DNA of 64,000 nt, taken from assembly GCA_031292575.1 (NCBI GenBank), contig JARLGX010000032.1:1-64000 (forward strand), given 5' to 3'. Shown here in pieces: positions 43,847 through 53,639 of the stretch. Position 1 is the stretch's first letter. Every line of letters starts with the position of its first letter. Under the pieces are notes generated by a model that was not told where the DNA came from, did not search any database, and saw nothing but the letters and a program-made list of their open reading frames with translations. This DNA comes from Paludibacter sp. GTDB lineage: Bacteria; Bacteroidota; Bacteroidia; Bacteroidales; Paludibacteraceae. The translations under genes and the position numbers were made by a program.

Positions 43847-45016
43847 TCAAAACAATGTTCTTGATATTCCCATTTCCAATCCCCGCAACTCGGCCATGCC
43901 TCTCAGCATACCGATAGCCGAATAACCCGGATTAGTTTTCTTATGCAAATCGTCTAACATTTGATGTCCATGATCCGGTCGCATCGGGATATTGCGTTTG
44001 TAAGTGTACTGAACCACGAGCAAGGCTTTCATGGCTTCATACATATCCACATCACCTTCCAGGTGGTTATCTTCAAAGAAATCGCCATCACTATCGCGCC
44101 GGGTACTGCGGAAATGCACGTAGTACAAACGCTCTCCAAATTCGCGTAACATTGACGTCAAATCGTTTACCGACGAAACTCCAAACGAACCTGTACATAA
44201 ACATATTCCATTAGATAAACTCGGAACTGCGGCAAAAAGTTTACGAACATCTTCGGCTGTACTTAATATACGTGGCAACCCTAAAATTGAACGAGGCGGA
44301 TCATCAGGATGAATAGCCATTTGTACGCCAACCTGATCGGCAACATGTGTAATTTCGTTGATGAAATAAAATAAATTATTTCTCAATTGATCTTCATTAA
44401 CATTGGCATAAGTATCCAATGCAGCCTGAAATTGTTCTAAAGAAAAGCTTTCTTCAGCTCCCGGAAGTCCGGCAATCATATTTCGGGTCAGCTTTTCTTT
44501 TTCAGCTTCGCTCATTCCGTCGAATCGCGCTTTTGCTTTCGAAATTTGATCGACGGTATAATCTTTCTCGGCATTCGGACGTTTCAGAATATACAAGTCA
44601 AAAGCTACAAATGCTGCCATTTCAAAACGCAATGCTTTTGAACGGTCAGGCATCTCGTAAGCCAGATCGGTACGGGTCCAGTCTAAAATAGGCATGAAAT
44701 TGTAAGTCACAATTTTGATATCACATTCAGCTAAATTTTGAATGGTTTGTTTGTAGTTTTCAATGTATTGCTTGTAATTGCCGGTTCTTTTCTTTATATC
44801 TTCGTGTACCGGAACACTTTCCACCACCGACCAGATTAAACCTGCTTCAGCAATCATTCTTTTGCGGTACAAAATGGCCTCTACAGGCCAAACCTCACCA
44901 TTTGGAATTTGATGTAAAGCCGTTACAATATCGGTTGCACCAGCCTGACGAATGTCCCATAATGATACCGGATCATTTGGTCCGTACCATCTCCACGATT
45001 GTTTACATAAATACAT
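43847..45016 (-). CDS. uxuA: D-mannonate dehydratase
   Basis: The 389-residue TIM-barrel enzyme dehydrates D-mannonate to KDG using a divalent metal. The start [36 protein letters not shown] is diagnostic. [58 protein letters not shown] and MRPDHGHQM supply metal ligands (His, Cys, His, Asp). It lies between the SDR oxidoreductase and kdgK, so substrate and product enzymes flank it. Repeat elements fill its 195-bp leader. Confidence 0.97.
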   Translation of the reverse strand: MYLCKQSWRWYGPNDPVSLWDIRQAGATDIVTALHQIPNGEVWPVEAILYRKRMIAEAGLIWSVVESVPVHEDIKKRTGNYKQYIENYKQTIQNLAECDIKIVTYNFMPILDWTRTDLAYEMPDRSKALRFEMAAFVAFDLYILKRPNAEKDYTVDQISKAKARFDGMSEAEKEKLTRNMIAGLPGAEESFSLEQFQAALDTYANVNEDQLRNNLFYFINEITHVADQVGVQMAIHPDDPPRSILGLPRILSTAEDVRKLFAAVPSLSNGICLCTGSFGVSSVNDLTSMLREFGERLYYVHFRSTRRDSDGDFFEDNHLEGDVDMYEAMKALLVVQYTYKRNIPMRPDHGHQMLDDLHKKTNPGYSAIGMLRGMAELRGLEMGISRTLF

Positions 45017-45211
45017 AATCTAAATATGACCACTGTCCCCTAAAGGTGAATGAAGTTAGTCCATTCTCCTTTAGAATATCAGAGGATTTTTCTAAATAAA
45101 TTTCTAATACCTTAAATTAATAAATTCCCTAACCTATAATGGAAATTTTATTATTATTTTTTTAAATAACATTCTAATCCAAACTCCCCCTTTAGGGGCT
45201 GGAGGTCGTTT
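45017..45211. repeat. leader of uxuA with two CCCCTAAAGG-type elements
   Basis: CCCCTAAAGGTGAATGAAGT at 45039-45058, partly mirrored by TCTCCTTTAGA at 45062-45072, and CCCCCTTTAGGGGCTGG at 45186-45202 mark the two ends of this spacer. Between them the sequence is AT-rich without a gene. Confidence 0.5.
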
Positions 45212-46024
45212 CTAAATACAGAAAACATCAAAACCACCATCAATAACGGTTAATGTGCCTGTTACGAATTTTGAAGCATCGCTGGCTAACCAATGTAATG
45301 TTCCAAGCAATTCTTCAGGTTCCCCAAATCGTCCAAATGGTGTATGTGCAATAATGGTGTTTCCACGTGCAGTTAACGAACCATCAGAATTAGTTAATAA
45401 AGCTCTGTTTTGTTCGGAAATGAAAAAGCCGGGAGCCATTGCATTCACGCGCAATCCTTCGCCGTATTTTGTAGCCAATTCTATGGCTAAATACTTTGTA
45501 AAATTGGTAACTGCGGCTTTTGCAGCCCCATAACCGACCACACGGGTCAGCGGACGTAAAGCCGATTCGGAAGAAATATTGATGATATTTCCCTGTTTTT
45601 GGTCGGTCATTACTTTAGCAAAAACCATTGTTGGGATTACAGTACCAAATAAATTTAAATCCACTACGGTTTTGAATGCAGCCACATCTAAATCAAAAAT
45701 TGTTTTATCGGGTCCAATCGTAGCACCGGGCATATTTCCACCGGCTCCATTAATCAATACATCTATGCGGCCATACTTTGCCAAAATATCGTTCGAGTTT
45801 TGTTCTAAAAGCTCTTTATTGTTAACATCCGATTGAAGAAACAGAGCTTCCTGCCCTTTAGCCAATATGCCATTTACAAGTTTGTCGCCGGTTTCTTTAT
45901 TTCGCGCCAGGACAACTACTTTTGCACCTTGTTCAGCCAGGTATTCCACCATACAACTTCCCAAAACACCGGTTCCGCCGGTAATTACTATTACGCGGTC
46001 TTTTATATCAAATAGGTTTCTCAT
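45212..46024 (-). CDS. uxuB: SDR-type D-mannonate oxidoreductase (fructuronate reductase)
   Basis: The 270-residue short-chain dehydrogenase has the cofactor motif VITGGTGVLGSCMVEYL, NGAGGNMPGA, ISSESALRP and the catalytic YGAAKAAV (Tyr, Lys). It continues with MAPGFFISEQNRALL. It interconverts D-fructuronate and D-mannonate; in Bacteroidota this SDR replaces the long-chain UxuB of E. coli. Assignment rests on its place between uxaE and uxuA as well as on family similarity. The symbol denotes function, not homology to E. coli UxuB. Confidence 0.88.
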   Translation of the reverse strand: MRNLFDIKDRVIVITGGTGVLGSCMVEYLAEQGAKVVVLARNKETGDKLVNGILAKGQEALFLQSDVNNKELLEQNSNDILAKYGRIDVLINGAGGNMPGATIGPDKTIFDLDVAAFKTVVDLNLFGTVIPTMVFAKVMTDQKQGNIINISSESALRPLTRVVGYGAAKAAVTNFTKYLAIELATKYGEGLRVNAMAPGFFISEQNRALLTNSDGSLTARGNTIIAHTPFGRFGEPEELLGTLHWLASDASKFVTGTLTVIDGGFDVFCI

Positions 46025-46036
46025 TTTTTTATCCTT

Positions 46037-46057
46037 TTACCCCCAATTCCTAAAGGA
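46037..46057. repeat. TACCCCCAATTCCTAAAGGA repeat before the SDR gene
   Basis: It lies 13 bp beyond the SDR start codon and belongs to the CCCCTAA-type family of the neighbouring leaders. Confidence 0.45.
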
Positions 46058-46137
46058 AGACAATATTACTCTATTCTTCTAACTCTTTGTAGCAAGAACG
46101 AATAATCAAATTTTACTTCAAAACTCAGGGGTTTTTT

Positions 46138-47385
46138 TTACAGATTAAACAACCGTTTCAAATGACGATCGAAGATATTTTCTTCTACGCAATTTCCAAT
46201 TATGTCAGCATATTTTTCCAACAAATCGGTATAGCTATTTCCCATTTCAGAAGCCACTTTGTAAGCCACATGTATTAATTGACGGAAGTTAGGATTATAA
46301 TCGGCATGACCGGGTATATGACGAAGTGTGTTGGCATATTTTTCACTTGTCCACGCATTTACTTCTTCAACCGAAGGTAATTTGGAATCATCAATATCAA
46401 TCACATCTGCATAAGGTGCACATAATTCATCTTTACGATTAAATGAATTGGCGTAAATCTGTTTTGCCAAAACCAACCCTTCGCCACCTGCAACTGCCAA
46501 GCCAATTACTTCTTCAAGCCAGGTTGTTCCAGCGGTTTTCAAGTGGAGTCCTTTGTTATATTTCTTGATAACATGAGCCATTACAGGATAAATGGAGAAT
46601 TTATCGCTCCCGGAATGTATGCTCAATTTCAATTCTTCCGGCAATCCGAATTCTTTCACAGCAAAATCAATAACCAATACATCTTCTTCAAATTCTTTGG
46701 CAAATTGAGTTACATCCCCCGTATAATCGACACCTTTATTAAAACGGCCTGTAAATTTTGGAGCAATAGTTTGGGCAGGAACACCTTTATCAGCAAGCAT
46801 TTTCAAAATAAATAACAATTCAATTGGAGTTTGAGGTGTTTCCACTTCATCCATCGAAACCTCGGTGATAAAATTACCCTCACCTTTCGATTTTTTAAGA
46901 AAGTTGTAAATATCAGCTGCTTGTTGCGTGGCAGCAAGAAATTTTCCAGCGATATTTTCCAACAACTCAACTGTAACCAATAATGGATGATCAACTCCCG
47001 GAAGTTCAAGCTTTCCAATATATTTGTGGCACGAAGCTACAAACGCAGTAATATCCTCTTTTTTACTTTCTTTTCCAATAAACGCTGCAACATCCAATGT
47101 GAAAAAGTCAGAAGAATCTACAAATGGTGCAACATTACTTAAATTGATATGGTCGGCATCCACAAAATACTGTCCAGTAAATCCTAACGTTTTTACAGCA
47201 TTATCTGCTTCTATACGAACATCTTCGGGTTTTGTATGAACATACGTGTGTTCACGATTCGATTTATTCCAAACCGGACTAATGTCCAAACCAAATTTGT
47301 TTGCAGTCATGATAGCACGAAGCTGAGCTTCGCCCTGATGCGAAAAACGATCGCCAGTACCAATACTGAATTTTCCTAATTTCAT
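46138..47385 (-). CDS. uxaE: tagaturonate/fructuronate epimerase UxaE
   Basis: The 415-residue protein fits the UxaE family (PF16257): FSIGTGDRFSHQGEAQLRAI at the start, NKSNREHTYVHTKPEDVR, YFVDADHINLSNV, ELKLSIHSGSDKFSIYPV and HLKTAGTTWLEEVIG. The family converts D-tagaturonate directly to D-fructuronate, letting galacturonate enter the glucuronate branch without the altronate route. It is the first metabolic gene after the LacI regulator, 32 bp downstream. Confidence 0.92.
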   Translation of the reverse strand: MKLGKFSIGTGDRFSHQGEAQLRAIMTANKFGLDISPVWNKSNREHTYVHTKPEDVRIEADNAVKTLGFTGQYFVDADHINLSNVAPFVDSSDFFTLDVAAFIGKESKKEDITAFVASCHKYIGKLELPGVDHPLLVTVELLENIAGKFLAATQQAADIYNFLKKSKGEGNFITEVSMDEVETPQTPIELLFILKMLADKGVPAQTIAPKFTGRFNKGVDYTGDVTQFAKEFEEDVLVIDFAVKEFGLPEELKLSIHSGSDKFSIYPVMAHVIKKYNKGLHLKTAGTTWLEEVIGLAVAGGEGLVLAKQIYANSFNRKDELCAPYADVIDIDDSKLPSVEEVNAWTSEKYANTLRHIPGHADYNPNFRQLIHVAYKVASEMGNSYTDLLEKYADIIGNCVEENIFDRHLKRLFNL

Positions 47386-47417
47386 AATCTTTGAATTTTA
47401 TTATTGTTTTTATAAAT

Positions 47418-48491
47418 TTATTCTGTAAAATGTATATAATCTTCTATATTTTCTTTGATTAATATGTCGATGGGAACGTAATTTACTTTTTTTATTTCCT
47501 GACGGAAAATTAGCTCCCTACACATATCTCTAACCGTAAAATATGCTTGTTTATCAGGGCGTTGAGCAATAAGGAAAGAAATCACACCTTGCTGTAAATA
47601 TGTAACATTCTGGGTCAATAAATCGTAACCAATTAAACGAACTTTAGTATGATTTAACTCATCCAGATGTTTAGCCAGTCGATAAACTCTTGAGTTAAAT
47701 GTAATTGCCGCCTTAATATCCAAATGCGTAGTAAAAACCTCATTTAACAGATTTTTATTTGCTTCTTCATCGTTGTTATTAAACTCTAAATTTATAATTT
47801 CAAAATGATTTTCAAGTTTATTGTCTTGAATATATTGCATAAATCCATTATTTCTGGCAAGTGTTTGGTTCGAAACAGAACCCTTCCGATGTGTACGAAT
47901 AACCAATATCTGAGCTCCATTTTGTAATGAATTAAGAAGCAATTTTGCTGCAATATAACCACTGCTAAATGAGTTTTGCCCATAATAAGTTAAATAATCA
48001 ACGTCCTCAATCATAGAATCAATAAATGAATAAGGAATACGACGTTTAGTCAATTCATCAATAAAAGCAGATGATTCGTTTCTAAATATAGGAGCAATAA
48101 TAACCGCATCTGGTTCATTTTTAAGAATATCATTAGATACATTCACAAATGAGCGTGTATCGTATTGATTAAAATATTGTTTTTCAATGCGTACATTATA
48201 ATGTGAAAAATCCTGAGCAGCCAGATTGAAACCTTTATCAACATTTTCCCAATAATCACCCACTACGTACGATGGAAATAAGCAAACAAACCGGTATTGT
48301 TTTTTTGATGCAAGTGAACGAGCAAACAAATTAGGTTTATAATTCATCTCATCGAGTACCTTTGTTACAGCTTCTCTACTTTTAGCAGATACATCTCCCC
48401 GTTCGTGAAGCACGCGATCAACCGTTCCCTCTGAAACACCTGCGAGTAATGCAATGTCTTTAATGCGAATTTTTGGATTCAAATCATGCAT
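47418..48491 (-). CDS. LacI-family regulator of the hexuronate operon
   Basis: The 357-residue protein has an N-terminal LacI HTH (IRIKDIALLAGVSEGTVDRVLHERGDVSAKSREAV) and hinge (YKPNLFARSLASKK). A periplasmic-binding-protein-like sensor domain follows. The GTVDRVL recognition helix differs from the common STVSRAL and matches the CG-centred operators found upstream. It heads the operon lacI-uxaE-uxuB-uxuA-kdgK and is likely autoregulated. The ligand is presumably a uronate intermediate. Confidence 0.92.
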   Translation of the reverse strand: MHDLNPKIRIKDIALLAGVSEGTVDRVLHERGDVSAKSREAVTKVLDEMNYKPNLFARSLASKKQYRFVCLFPSYVVGDYWENVDKGFNLAAQDFSHYNVRIEKQYFNQYDTRSFVNVSNDILKNEPDAVIIAPIFRNESSAFIDELTKRRIPYSFIDSMIEDVDYLTYYGQNSFSSGYIAAKLLLNSLQNGAQILVIRTHRKGSVSNQTLARNNGFMQYIQDNKLENHFEIINLEFNNNDEEANKNLLNEVFTTHLDIKAAITFNSRVYRLAKHLDELNHTKVRLIGYDLLTQNVTYLQQGVISFLIAQRPDKQAYFTVRDMCRELIFRQEIKKVNYVPIDILIKENIEDYIHFTE

Positions 48492-48513
48492 ATAGATTTC
48501 AAATTATTATTCC

Positions 48514-48525
48514 GTGTTCGTACAC
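48514..48525. promoter_or_regulatory. LacI-type operator O1
   Basis: GTGTTCGTACAC is a near-palindrome with a central CG, as LacI-family operators have. It is embedded in TTCCGTGTTCGTACACAG and lies 23 nt before the regulator start codon, downstream of the -7 box, where binding would block transcription. Confidence 0.72.
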
Positions 48526-48540
48526 AGAATGAATTTCGCA

Positions 48541-48548
48541 CAAAAGTA
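48541..48548 (-). promoter_or_regulatory. -7 box of the uronate operon
   Basis: The minus strand reads TACTTTTG (TAnnTTTG) between the two operators, 50 nt before the regulator start codon. Confidence 0.55.
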
Positions 48549-48585
48549 ATATATATTTTGTAAATATAAAATCATTTTTGTCGTC

Positions 48586-48597
48586 GTGTGCGAACAC
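48586..48597. promoter_or_regulatory. LacI-type operator O2 (inverted copy)
   Basis: GTGTGCGAACAC; its reverse complement with flanks, TTCCGTGTTCGCACAC, matches O1 at 15 of 16 positions. Centre-to-centre distance to O1 is 72 bp, close to seven helical turns, and the promoter lies between them. This suggests cooperative binding or looping. Confidence 0.72.
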
Positions 48598-48862
48598 GGA
48601 AGAGAAATTGCAATCATAGGCGTATAATAAACTGCTTAATAAGTGCGCGTTACGAATATGGAATCTGATTTCAGAATCATTGTTTTTATTGAAAAAATTG
48701 AAAATTATTTTATCACATTAGTTTTAGTTGGGACTTATTATACTTTTTATACTTTCAACAAAAGTAAATTTAAATAAAATGAGACCTTAATCTGCCTCTT
48801 TTAATCATCTATGAATTTAGACTAAAAGAAAATGTACTCAGATTTACAGAGAAAATCAGGTA
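48598..48862. other. rest of the intergenic region upstream of the LacI operators
   Basis: AT-rich spacer between the glycerate kinase gene (stop at 48863, minus strand) and O2. I see no gene, RNA or clear terminator hairpin in it. Confidence 0.4.
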
Positions 48863-50179
48863 TTATTCTATCAGTATCGCTATCAAATCCATAACATTGG
48901 TACGTGTGGAGCCGGTGATTAAATGTCCGCCGGTTTTTTCGAAGAAGTGATACGAATCAAAATCAGGTAAATAATTTTGGGGAAGTATGTTTTTAGCTAA
49001 AGCATCCGGGCAGGTATTGCCATCAACTATTGCACCGGCAGCATCGGTTGGACCATCATTTCCATCGGTACCGGCTGATAAGAGCGTGATTTCCTTGGTG
49101 CCCAACAGCAGACAAGCGGCTACGAGCGCGAAATGTTGATTTCGGCCACCCAACCCGAGACCTGTTACCTGCAGGGTTGTTTCTCCGCCAAAAAGCAAAC
49201 AAACCGACCGTTGATGCATGATGTTGCGTTGAATGTTCAGTGCCAAGTCAACCACATATTTGGCGGCTTTGGTGGTATCTCCAACCAATTCCGAAGTCAT
49301 TATAATCGTTTTATAACCCAATTCTGTTGCTTTATTTCCGGCAGCTTCCAACGCTATTTTATTACTTCCGATAATAAAATTACGTGTGTTTTCAAAAATC
49401 GGATCATCCGCTTTGGGCGTTTCGGGTATCTTGCCTTCCATTCCTTTTGTCAGGTGAAGTAAAACAGGTTGAGGAATTTTTTCAGTCAAATCATATTTCT
49501 TCAAAATGCGTATGGCCTCCTCAAATGTACCTGAATCGGGCGAAGTTGGTCCGGAGGCAATCACTTCCAACGAATCGCCCACAACATCGGATAAAATCAG
49601 ACTGACCAACGTGGCCGGATAAACAATTCGGGCTAATTGACCGCCTTTTACATTCGAAACATGCTTACGGACGGTATTCATTTCTTTAATATCCGCGCCG
49701 CTTTTTAGTAGCAGTTGGTTCAATTCTATCAAGTCATTCTGACCAATGCCTTCGGGCAAATCAGCAAGAAGCGAAGATCCGCCTCCCGAAATCAGGCAAA
49801 TAACCAGGTCGTCTTTTTGGGCGTTTTTCATTAATTGTACGATAGCAGCAGTTGCCTGAAATCCAAAATTGTCGGGTGTTGGATGTCCGGCTTCGGTAAC
49901 CTGAATTTTTGCCAGTTCACAACCATGACCGTGCTTTACAATAACATGTCCATCCGTAATTCTATTGCCCAATATCAATTCCACTTCCTTGGCCATCAAC
50001 GCGCTTGCTTTGCCGGCACCGATTACAAATATCCGCTTAATTTTATCGAGCGGGATAGAAATATCATAAATGGAAAGAATATTGTTTTCTATTTTAAGAC
50101 TTTTGTGTATCATTTTATCGGGCAATACACTTTCTACGCCCGCCCTGAAAATTTGATCAACACAATCTTTTGCATTCAT
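48863..50179 (-). CDS. glycerate 2-kinase, MOFRL/GckA family
   Basis: The 438-residue protein has a DUF4147 N-domain and a C-terminal MOFRL domain. Features are FVIGAGKASALMAKEVE, VTEAGHPTPDNFGFQAT, CLISGGGSSLLADLPEGI, ILSDVVGDSLEVIASGPTSPD, and LFGGETTLQVTGLGLGGRNQHFAL with SAGTDGNDGPTDAAGAIVDG. It phosphorylates glycerate at C2 (older annotations say hydroxypyruvate reductase). It begins 11 bp after the GntP permease gene, suggesting uptake and use of a glycerate-yielding sugar acid. Confidence 0.92.
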   Translation of the reverse strand: MNAKDCVDQIFRAGVESVLPDKMIHKSLKIENNILSIYDISIPLDKIKRIFVIGAGKASALMAKEVELILGNRITDGHVIVKHGHGCELAKIQVTEAGHPTPDNFGFQATAAIVQLMKNAQKDDLVICLISGGGSSLLADLPEGIGQNDLIELNQLLLKSGADIKEMNTVRKHVSNVKGGQLARIVYPATLVSLILSDVVGDSLEVIASGPTSPDSGTFEEAIRILKKYDLTEKIPQPVLLHLTKGMEGKIPETPKADDPIFENTRNFIIGSNKIALEAAGNKATELGYKTIIMTSELVGDTTKAAKYVVDLALNIQRNIMHQRSVCLLFGGETTLQVTGLGLGGRNQHFALVAACLLLGTKEITLLSAGTDGNDGPTDAAGAIVDGNTCPDALAKNILPQNYLPDFDSYHFFEKTGGHLITGSTRTNVMDLIAILIE

Positions 50180-50190
50180 TTGAAATTAAT

Positions 50191-51522
50191 TTAAAGAATA
50201 AATAATGAAGCAATCCAAATACAGGCAAACACGGTAATTCCCATGACAATTGTGGCCGTTGAATAAACTTTCAGGGTAATATTGGAATCCATATCCGAAA
50301 ATTTGGTAATAACCCAGAAATAGGCATCGTTGGCATGTGAAATCATCATCGAACCGGCACTCATTGCCAGAATAGCAAACAATCGTCCCATTTCAGTGTC
50401 CAATCCCAACATTGCAAGCATGGGTTCGATAAACGAAGCTGCTGTTATAATGGCAACCGTTGATGAACCCTGGGCGGTTTTTAGTAAAAATGTTATGAGA
50501 AAAGGAACGGCTAAACCTAAACCTGTTTTGCTCAGAAATAATCCTGCTTCCTGACCAATTCCCGTTTCTTTTATCACCACTCCAAACATTCCACCACCGG
50601 CAACCACAATTAAAATGGGTCCTGCTTTTTCGATGGCAGCTTCTAAAATGGAATTCAAATGGCTGACGGTTGTATTAGACAACAGCAAAAGCGAAAAAAT
50701 AATACCCACAAAGAGTGCCAGAATGGGCTGACCAACAAATTGAATGGATTTAAATACGAAATTCTGGTCTTTCCACCCAAATGCACTCATTAATGCAGCA
50801 ATTGCAATCAGCAACAATGGAACCACGATGGGCAATAACGACAAAAATACCGAGGGAAGTTTTCGTGAATCCATTTCAAGGCTTTCTTCATCGATTATTG
50901 CGGGAATATATCCTTTGTTTTTTGTCATTCCTTTTGTCCAGAAATAAGCCGCCAATGTTCCCGGAATGGCAAAAATAATTCCGGCAATGATATAATGCCC
51001 TAGATTCACTTTCATGATTCCGGCAGCAGCCAACGCTCCCGGATGAATGGGCACTAAACAATGAACAGAATAAAGCGAAACAGCTAACACAATGGCAATA
51101 AATGGCATAGCTATTTTAGTTTTGGCACTGAACGATTTAGCCAAGCCACTCAGAATAATAAATCCCGAATCACAAAAGATTGGAAGCCCCGCCAGAAAAC
51201 CTGTCATTCCGAGTGCTGCCGGAGCATGTTTTTCACCCGTTTTCGAAAGCATATAATTAGCAATGCTCAAAGCTCCACCTGTTTTCTCGAGCACCACGGC
51301 AATGACCACCCCAAATATTATCAGCAAGCCGATGGAGCCCATTGTGTTTCCAAACCCGTCTTTCAGTATTTTGAAAATATCAGCATGAGGAAGTGCTGTA
51401 ACTGCTAAAAACAGGGATACTGTGAAAAGCGAAATAAAGGCATTCAGCTTTAATTTTGACGTTAAATATATGATGGCAATTATGCTGAAAAGAACTAAAA
51501 ATGACGTATATAGAATGCTCAT
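50191..51522 (-). CDS. GntP-family sugar-acid permease
   Basis: The 443-residue polytopic transporter has about 12-14 helices and GntP family blocks: GFGNTMGSIGLLIIFGVVIAVVLEKTGGA, FLAGLPIFCDSGFIIL, HCLVPIHPGALAAAG, KTAQGSSTVAIITAASFIEPML and SHANDAYFWVITKF. GntP members are proton symporters for gluconate and related acids. Adjacent to glycerate kinase, gluconate, glycerate or an aldonate is a likely substrate. Confidence 0.93.
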   Translation of the reverse strand: MSILYTSFLVLFSIIAIIYLTSKLKLNAFISLFTVSLFLAVTALPHADIFKILKDGFGNTMGSIGLLIIFGVVIAVVLEKTGGALSIANYMLSKTGEKHAPAALGMTGFLAGLPIFCDSGFIILSGLAKSFSAKTKIAMPFIAIVLAVSLYSVHCLVPIHPGALAAAGIMKVNLGHYIIAGIIFAIPGTLAAYFWTKGMTKNKGYIPAIIDEESLEMDSRKLPSVFLSLLPIVVPLLLIAIAALMSAFGWKDQNFVFKSIQFVGQPILALFVGIIFSLLLLSNTTVSHLNSILEAAIEKAGPILIVVAGGGMFGVVIKETGIGQEAGLFLSKTGLGLAVPFLITFLLKTAQGSSTVAIITAASFIEPMLAMLGLDTEMGRLFAILAMSAGSMMISHANDAYFWVITKFSDMDSNITLKVYSTATIVMGITVFACIWIASLFIL

Positions 51523-51537
51523 ACAGGTTGTTTGAAT

Positions 51538-52272
51538 TTAATTGATTGATATCAATGAAGCTGCATCTTTATCCAGAAAGAGCCACGTTGCCGGATGATT
51601 TCTTAAAACAGAAGCCGGCACTTCTGGCGAAATTTCGTCTTGAATCATTTTTTTTACGGCTTCCGCTTTTCGTAAATCAGGCACACTGCAAATAATACTT
51701 TTCGATTTCATAATTTGTTTGATTGACATGCTTATGGCTTGTTTGGGAACATCATTTATTGTCGGAAACCAGCCTTCGCCCATTTGCTGGCGACGGCAGG
51801 CTTCATCAAGTTCTACGACCAAATAAGCTGAATCAGTTTCAAAATCGGCAGGAGGATCGTTAAATGCCAAATGACTATTCTCGCCAATTCCCACAAAAGC
51901 CACATCAATCGGGTGATTTGTAATTATTTTTTCTAACCTGGCACATTCTTCATTCGGATTGTCACTTCCATTTACATAATTGAATTCCATAGGTGAAACA
52001 ATATCTACTAATCTGTTTTTTAAATAGTTGCGAAATGAAGCCGGGTGCAATTCTGATATTCCTATATATTCGTCAAGATGAAACCCTCTGACCTTCGACC
52101 AATCAATGTCCTGTTTTACCAGTTCGCCCAACATTTCAAACTGTGAAGCACCTGTTGCGACAATAATATTGGCTTCTCCGTTTTCCAAGATAGCTTTACG
52201 AATCAATTCTGCTCCAAGTTGAGCTGCTTTTTTACCAAGTACTTGTTTGTTTTCTGAAATTATTGTTTCCAT
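51538..52272 (-). CDS. NagB/6-phosphogluconolactonase-like isomerase
   Basis: The 244-residue protein has the NagB fold: [40 protein letters not shown] (catalytic Asp-Glu), [20 protein letters not shown] and [11 protein letters not shown]. In true glucosamine-6-phosphate deaminases the loop is GIGxDGHIAFNEP; here it is GENSH with Ser for the conserved Gly. Located between a GntP permease and a uronate transporter, it may act on a different phosphosugar than glucosamine-6-phosphate. A deaminase or lactonase role is open. Confidence 0.82.
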   Translation of the reverse strand: METIISENKQVLGKKAAQLGAELIRKAILENGEANIIVATGASQFEMLGELVKQDIDWSKVRGFHLDEYIGISELHPASFRNYLKNRLVDIVSPMEFNYVNGSDNPNEECARLEKIITNHPIDVAFVGIGENSHLAFNDPPADFETDSAYLVVELDEACRRQQMGEGWFPTINDVPKQAISMSIKQIMKSKSIICSVPDLRKAEAVKKMIQDEISPEVPASVLRNHPATWLFLDKDAASLISIN

Positions 52273-52292
52273 AATATTTATTTTGAATGAAA

Positions 52293-53609
52293 TTAAGAAT
52301 TTGAAAATTCTGAATGAATAGATTTCAGATTATCGTCTAATGGAGTCATTGTTGGCATAAGTAAATGTACAAATCCCAAAATGAAAAGATACGATAAACC
52401 GGCAATAACAAAAGCCCAGAAATAGCCCGAATTATTCGCTGTGTCTAAAACCGAACCCAAAGCAATATCGGCAATTATTGCAACAGCCACTCCAATCATT
52501 TTACCAATGCCAATAACGGATGCAGTTGCTTTTTTCGGAAAAACATCTGAAACTAATGTATAACCATTCACCGACCAGGCTTGGTGACCCGCAGCAGCCA
52601 GACCAATTAAAAAGACTGCAAGCCATTTGCCGGCAATTACCGGTACAAAAGTGACAGGTAAAATAATAATGGCACAGGCCAACATGGTAATTTTTCTGGC
52701 TTTGTTAATTGACCAGCCTTTTTTGATTAAAGCTCCTGAAATATAACCTCCTAAGAGACTGCCACTATCGGCCATTACAAAAATAATGAGAAATGGAATT
52801 CCTATATTTTTAATGTCCACGCCAAACTGTTCGCCAAGAAACTTAGCTCCCCAGAAAAGATAGAACCACCAAACACCATCAGTAACAGTGGTTAACGAAA
52901 ATGCCCACGTTTCCCGTTTAGGCAAAAGCTTTAACCATGGGATTTTTTCTTTGGTTTCTACTTCTGAATCGCTGTTTATATAAGCCAATTCCTCTTTTGA
53001 TACTTTAGGATGGACTTCCGGTTTTTGGTAAGTTATTAGCCATAAAAATACCCATACAGAACTCAGCACTCCGGTAATAAGAAACGGAATTTGCCAGTTT
53101 TTTCCTTCAACAGAAACAATTGCACCAACTACGAAAGGTGCTATAATAGCTCCAACACTGGTTGATGCATCAAAAATACCGGTTGCAAAAGCCCGGTCTT
53201 TTTTCGGAAACCATTCACCGACTGTTTTTATTGCGGCAGGGAAATTTCCCGACTCGCCAATTCCCAATCCGAAACGTGCTGTTATAAAACCAATTAAACT
53301 GAATGCCGGACGGATAGCAGCATGTAACATTCCAAAAATGCTCCAAACCACAATGGAAATAGTATATCCGACTTTTGTTCCGAGACGATCAATAATACTT
53401 CCCATGAATAATAATCCGACACCATAGGCTATTTTAAACGAAACCATTATGGCGGCATAATCTTTATTTGACCAGTCGAACATTTTTTGTAAAATGGGAG
53501 CCATAACTCCAATAATGCTCCGGTCGAAATAATTGATGGTGGTAGCCATGAAAACCAAAGCAAGAATCCGGTAACGGTAATTGCCTGTTTTTGGATTAAC
53601 TGTATTCAT
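52293..53609 (-). CDS. MFS hexuronate-type transporter (ACS family)
   Basis: The 438-residue protein has 12 membrane helices with the ExuT/anion-cation symporter pattern. It starts [31 protein letters not shown], then [61 protein letters not shown]. Members import galacturonate or glucuronate with protons. It is placed with secreted pectin-degrading enzymes, so uptake of their monomeric uronates fits. Confidence 0.92.
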   Translation of the reverse strand: MNTVNPKTGNYRYRILALVFMATTINYFDRSIIGVMAPILQKMFDWSNKDYAAIMVSFKIAYGVGLLFMGSIIDRLGTKVGYTISIVVWSIFGMLHAAIRPAFSLIGFITARFGLGIGESGNFPAAIKTVGEWFPKKDRAFATGIFDASTSVGAIIAPFVVGAIVSVEGKNWQIPFLITGVLSSVWVFLWLITYQKPEVHPKVSKEELAYINSDSEVETKEKIPWLKLLPKRETWAFSLTTVTDGVWWFYLFWGAKFLGEQFGVDIKNIGIPFLIIFVMADSGSLLGGYISGALIKKGWSINKARKITMLACAIIILPVTFVPVIAGKWLAVFLIGLAAAGHQAWSVNGYTLVSDVFPKKATASVIGIGKMIGVAVAIIADIALGSVLDTANNSGYFWAFVIAGLSYLFILGFVHLLMPTMTPLDDNLKSIHSEFSNS

Positions 53610-53639
53610 GTGTAATTGCTTATCTATTTGATTTTTAAA

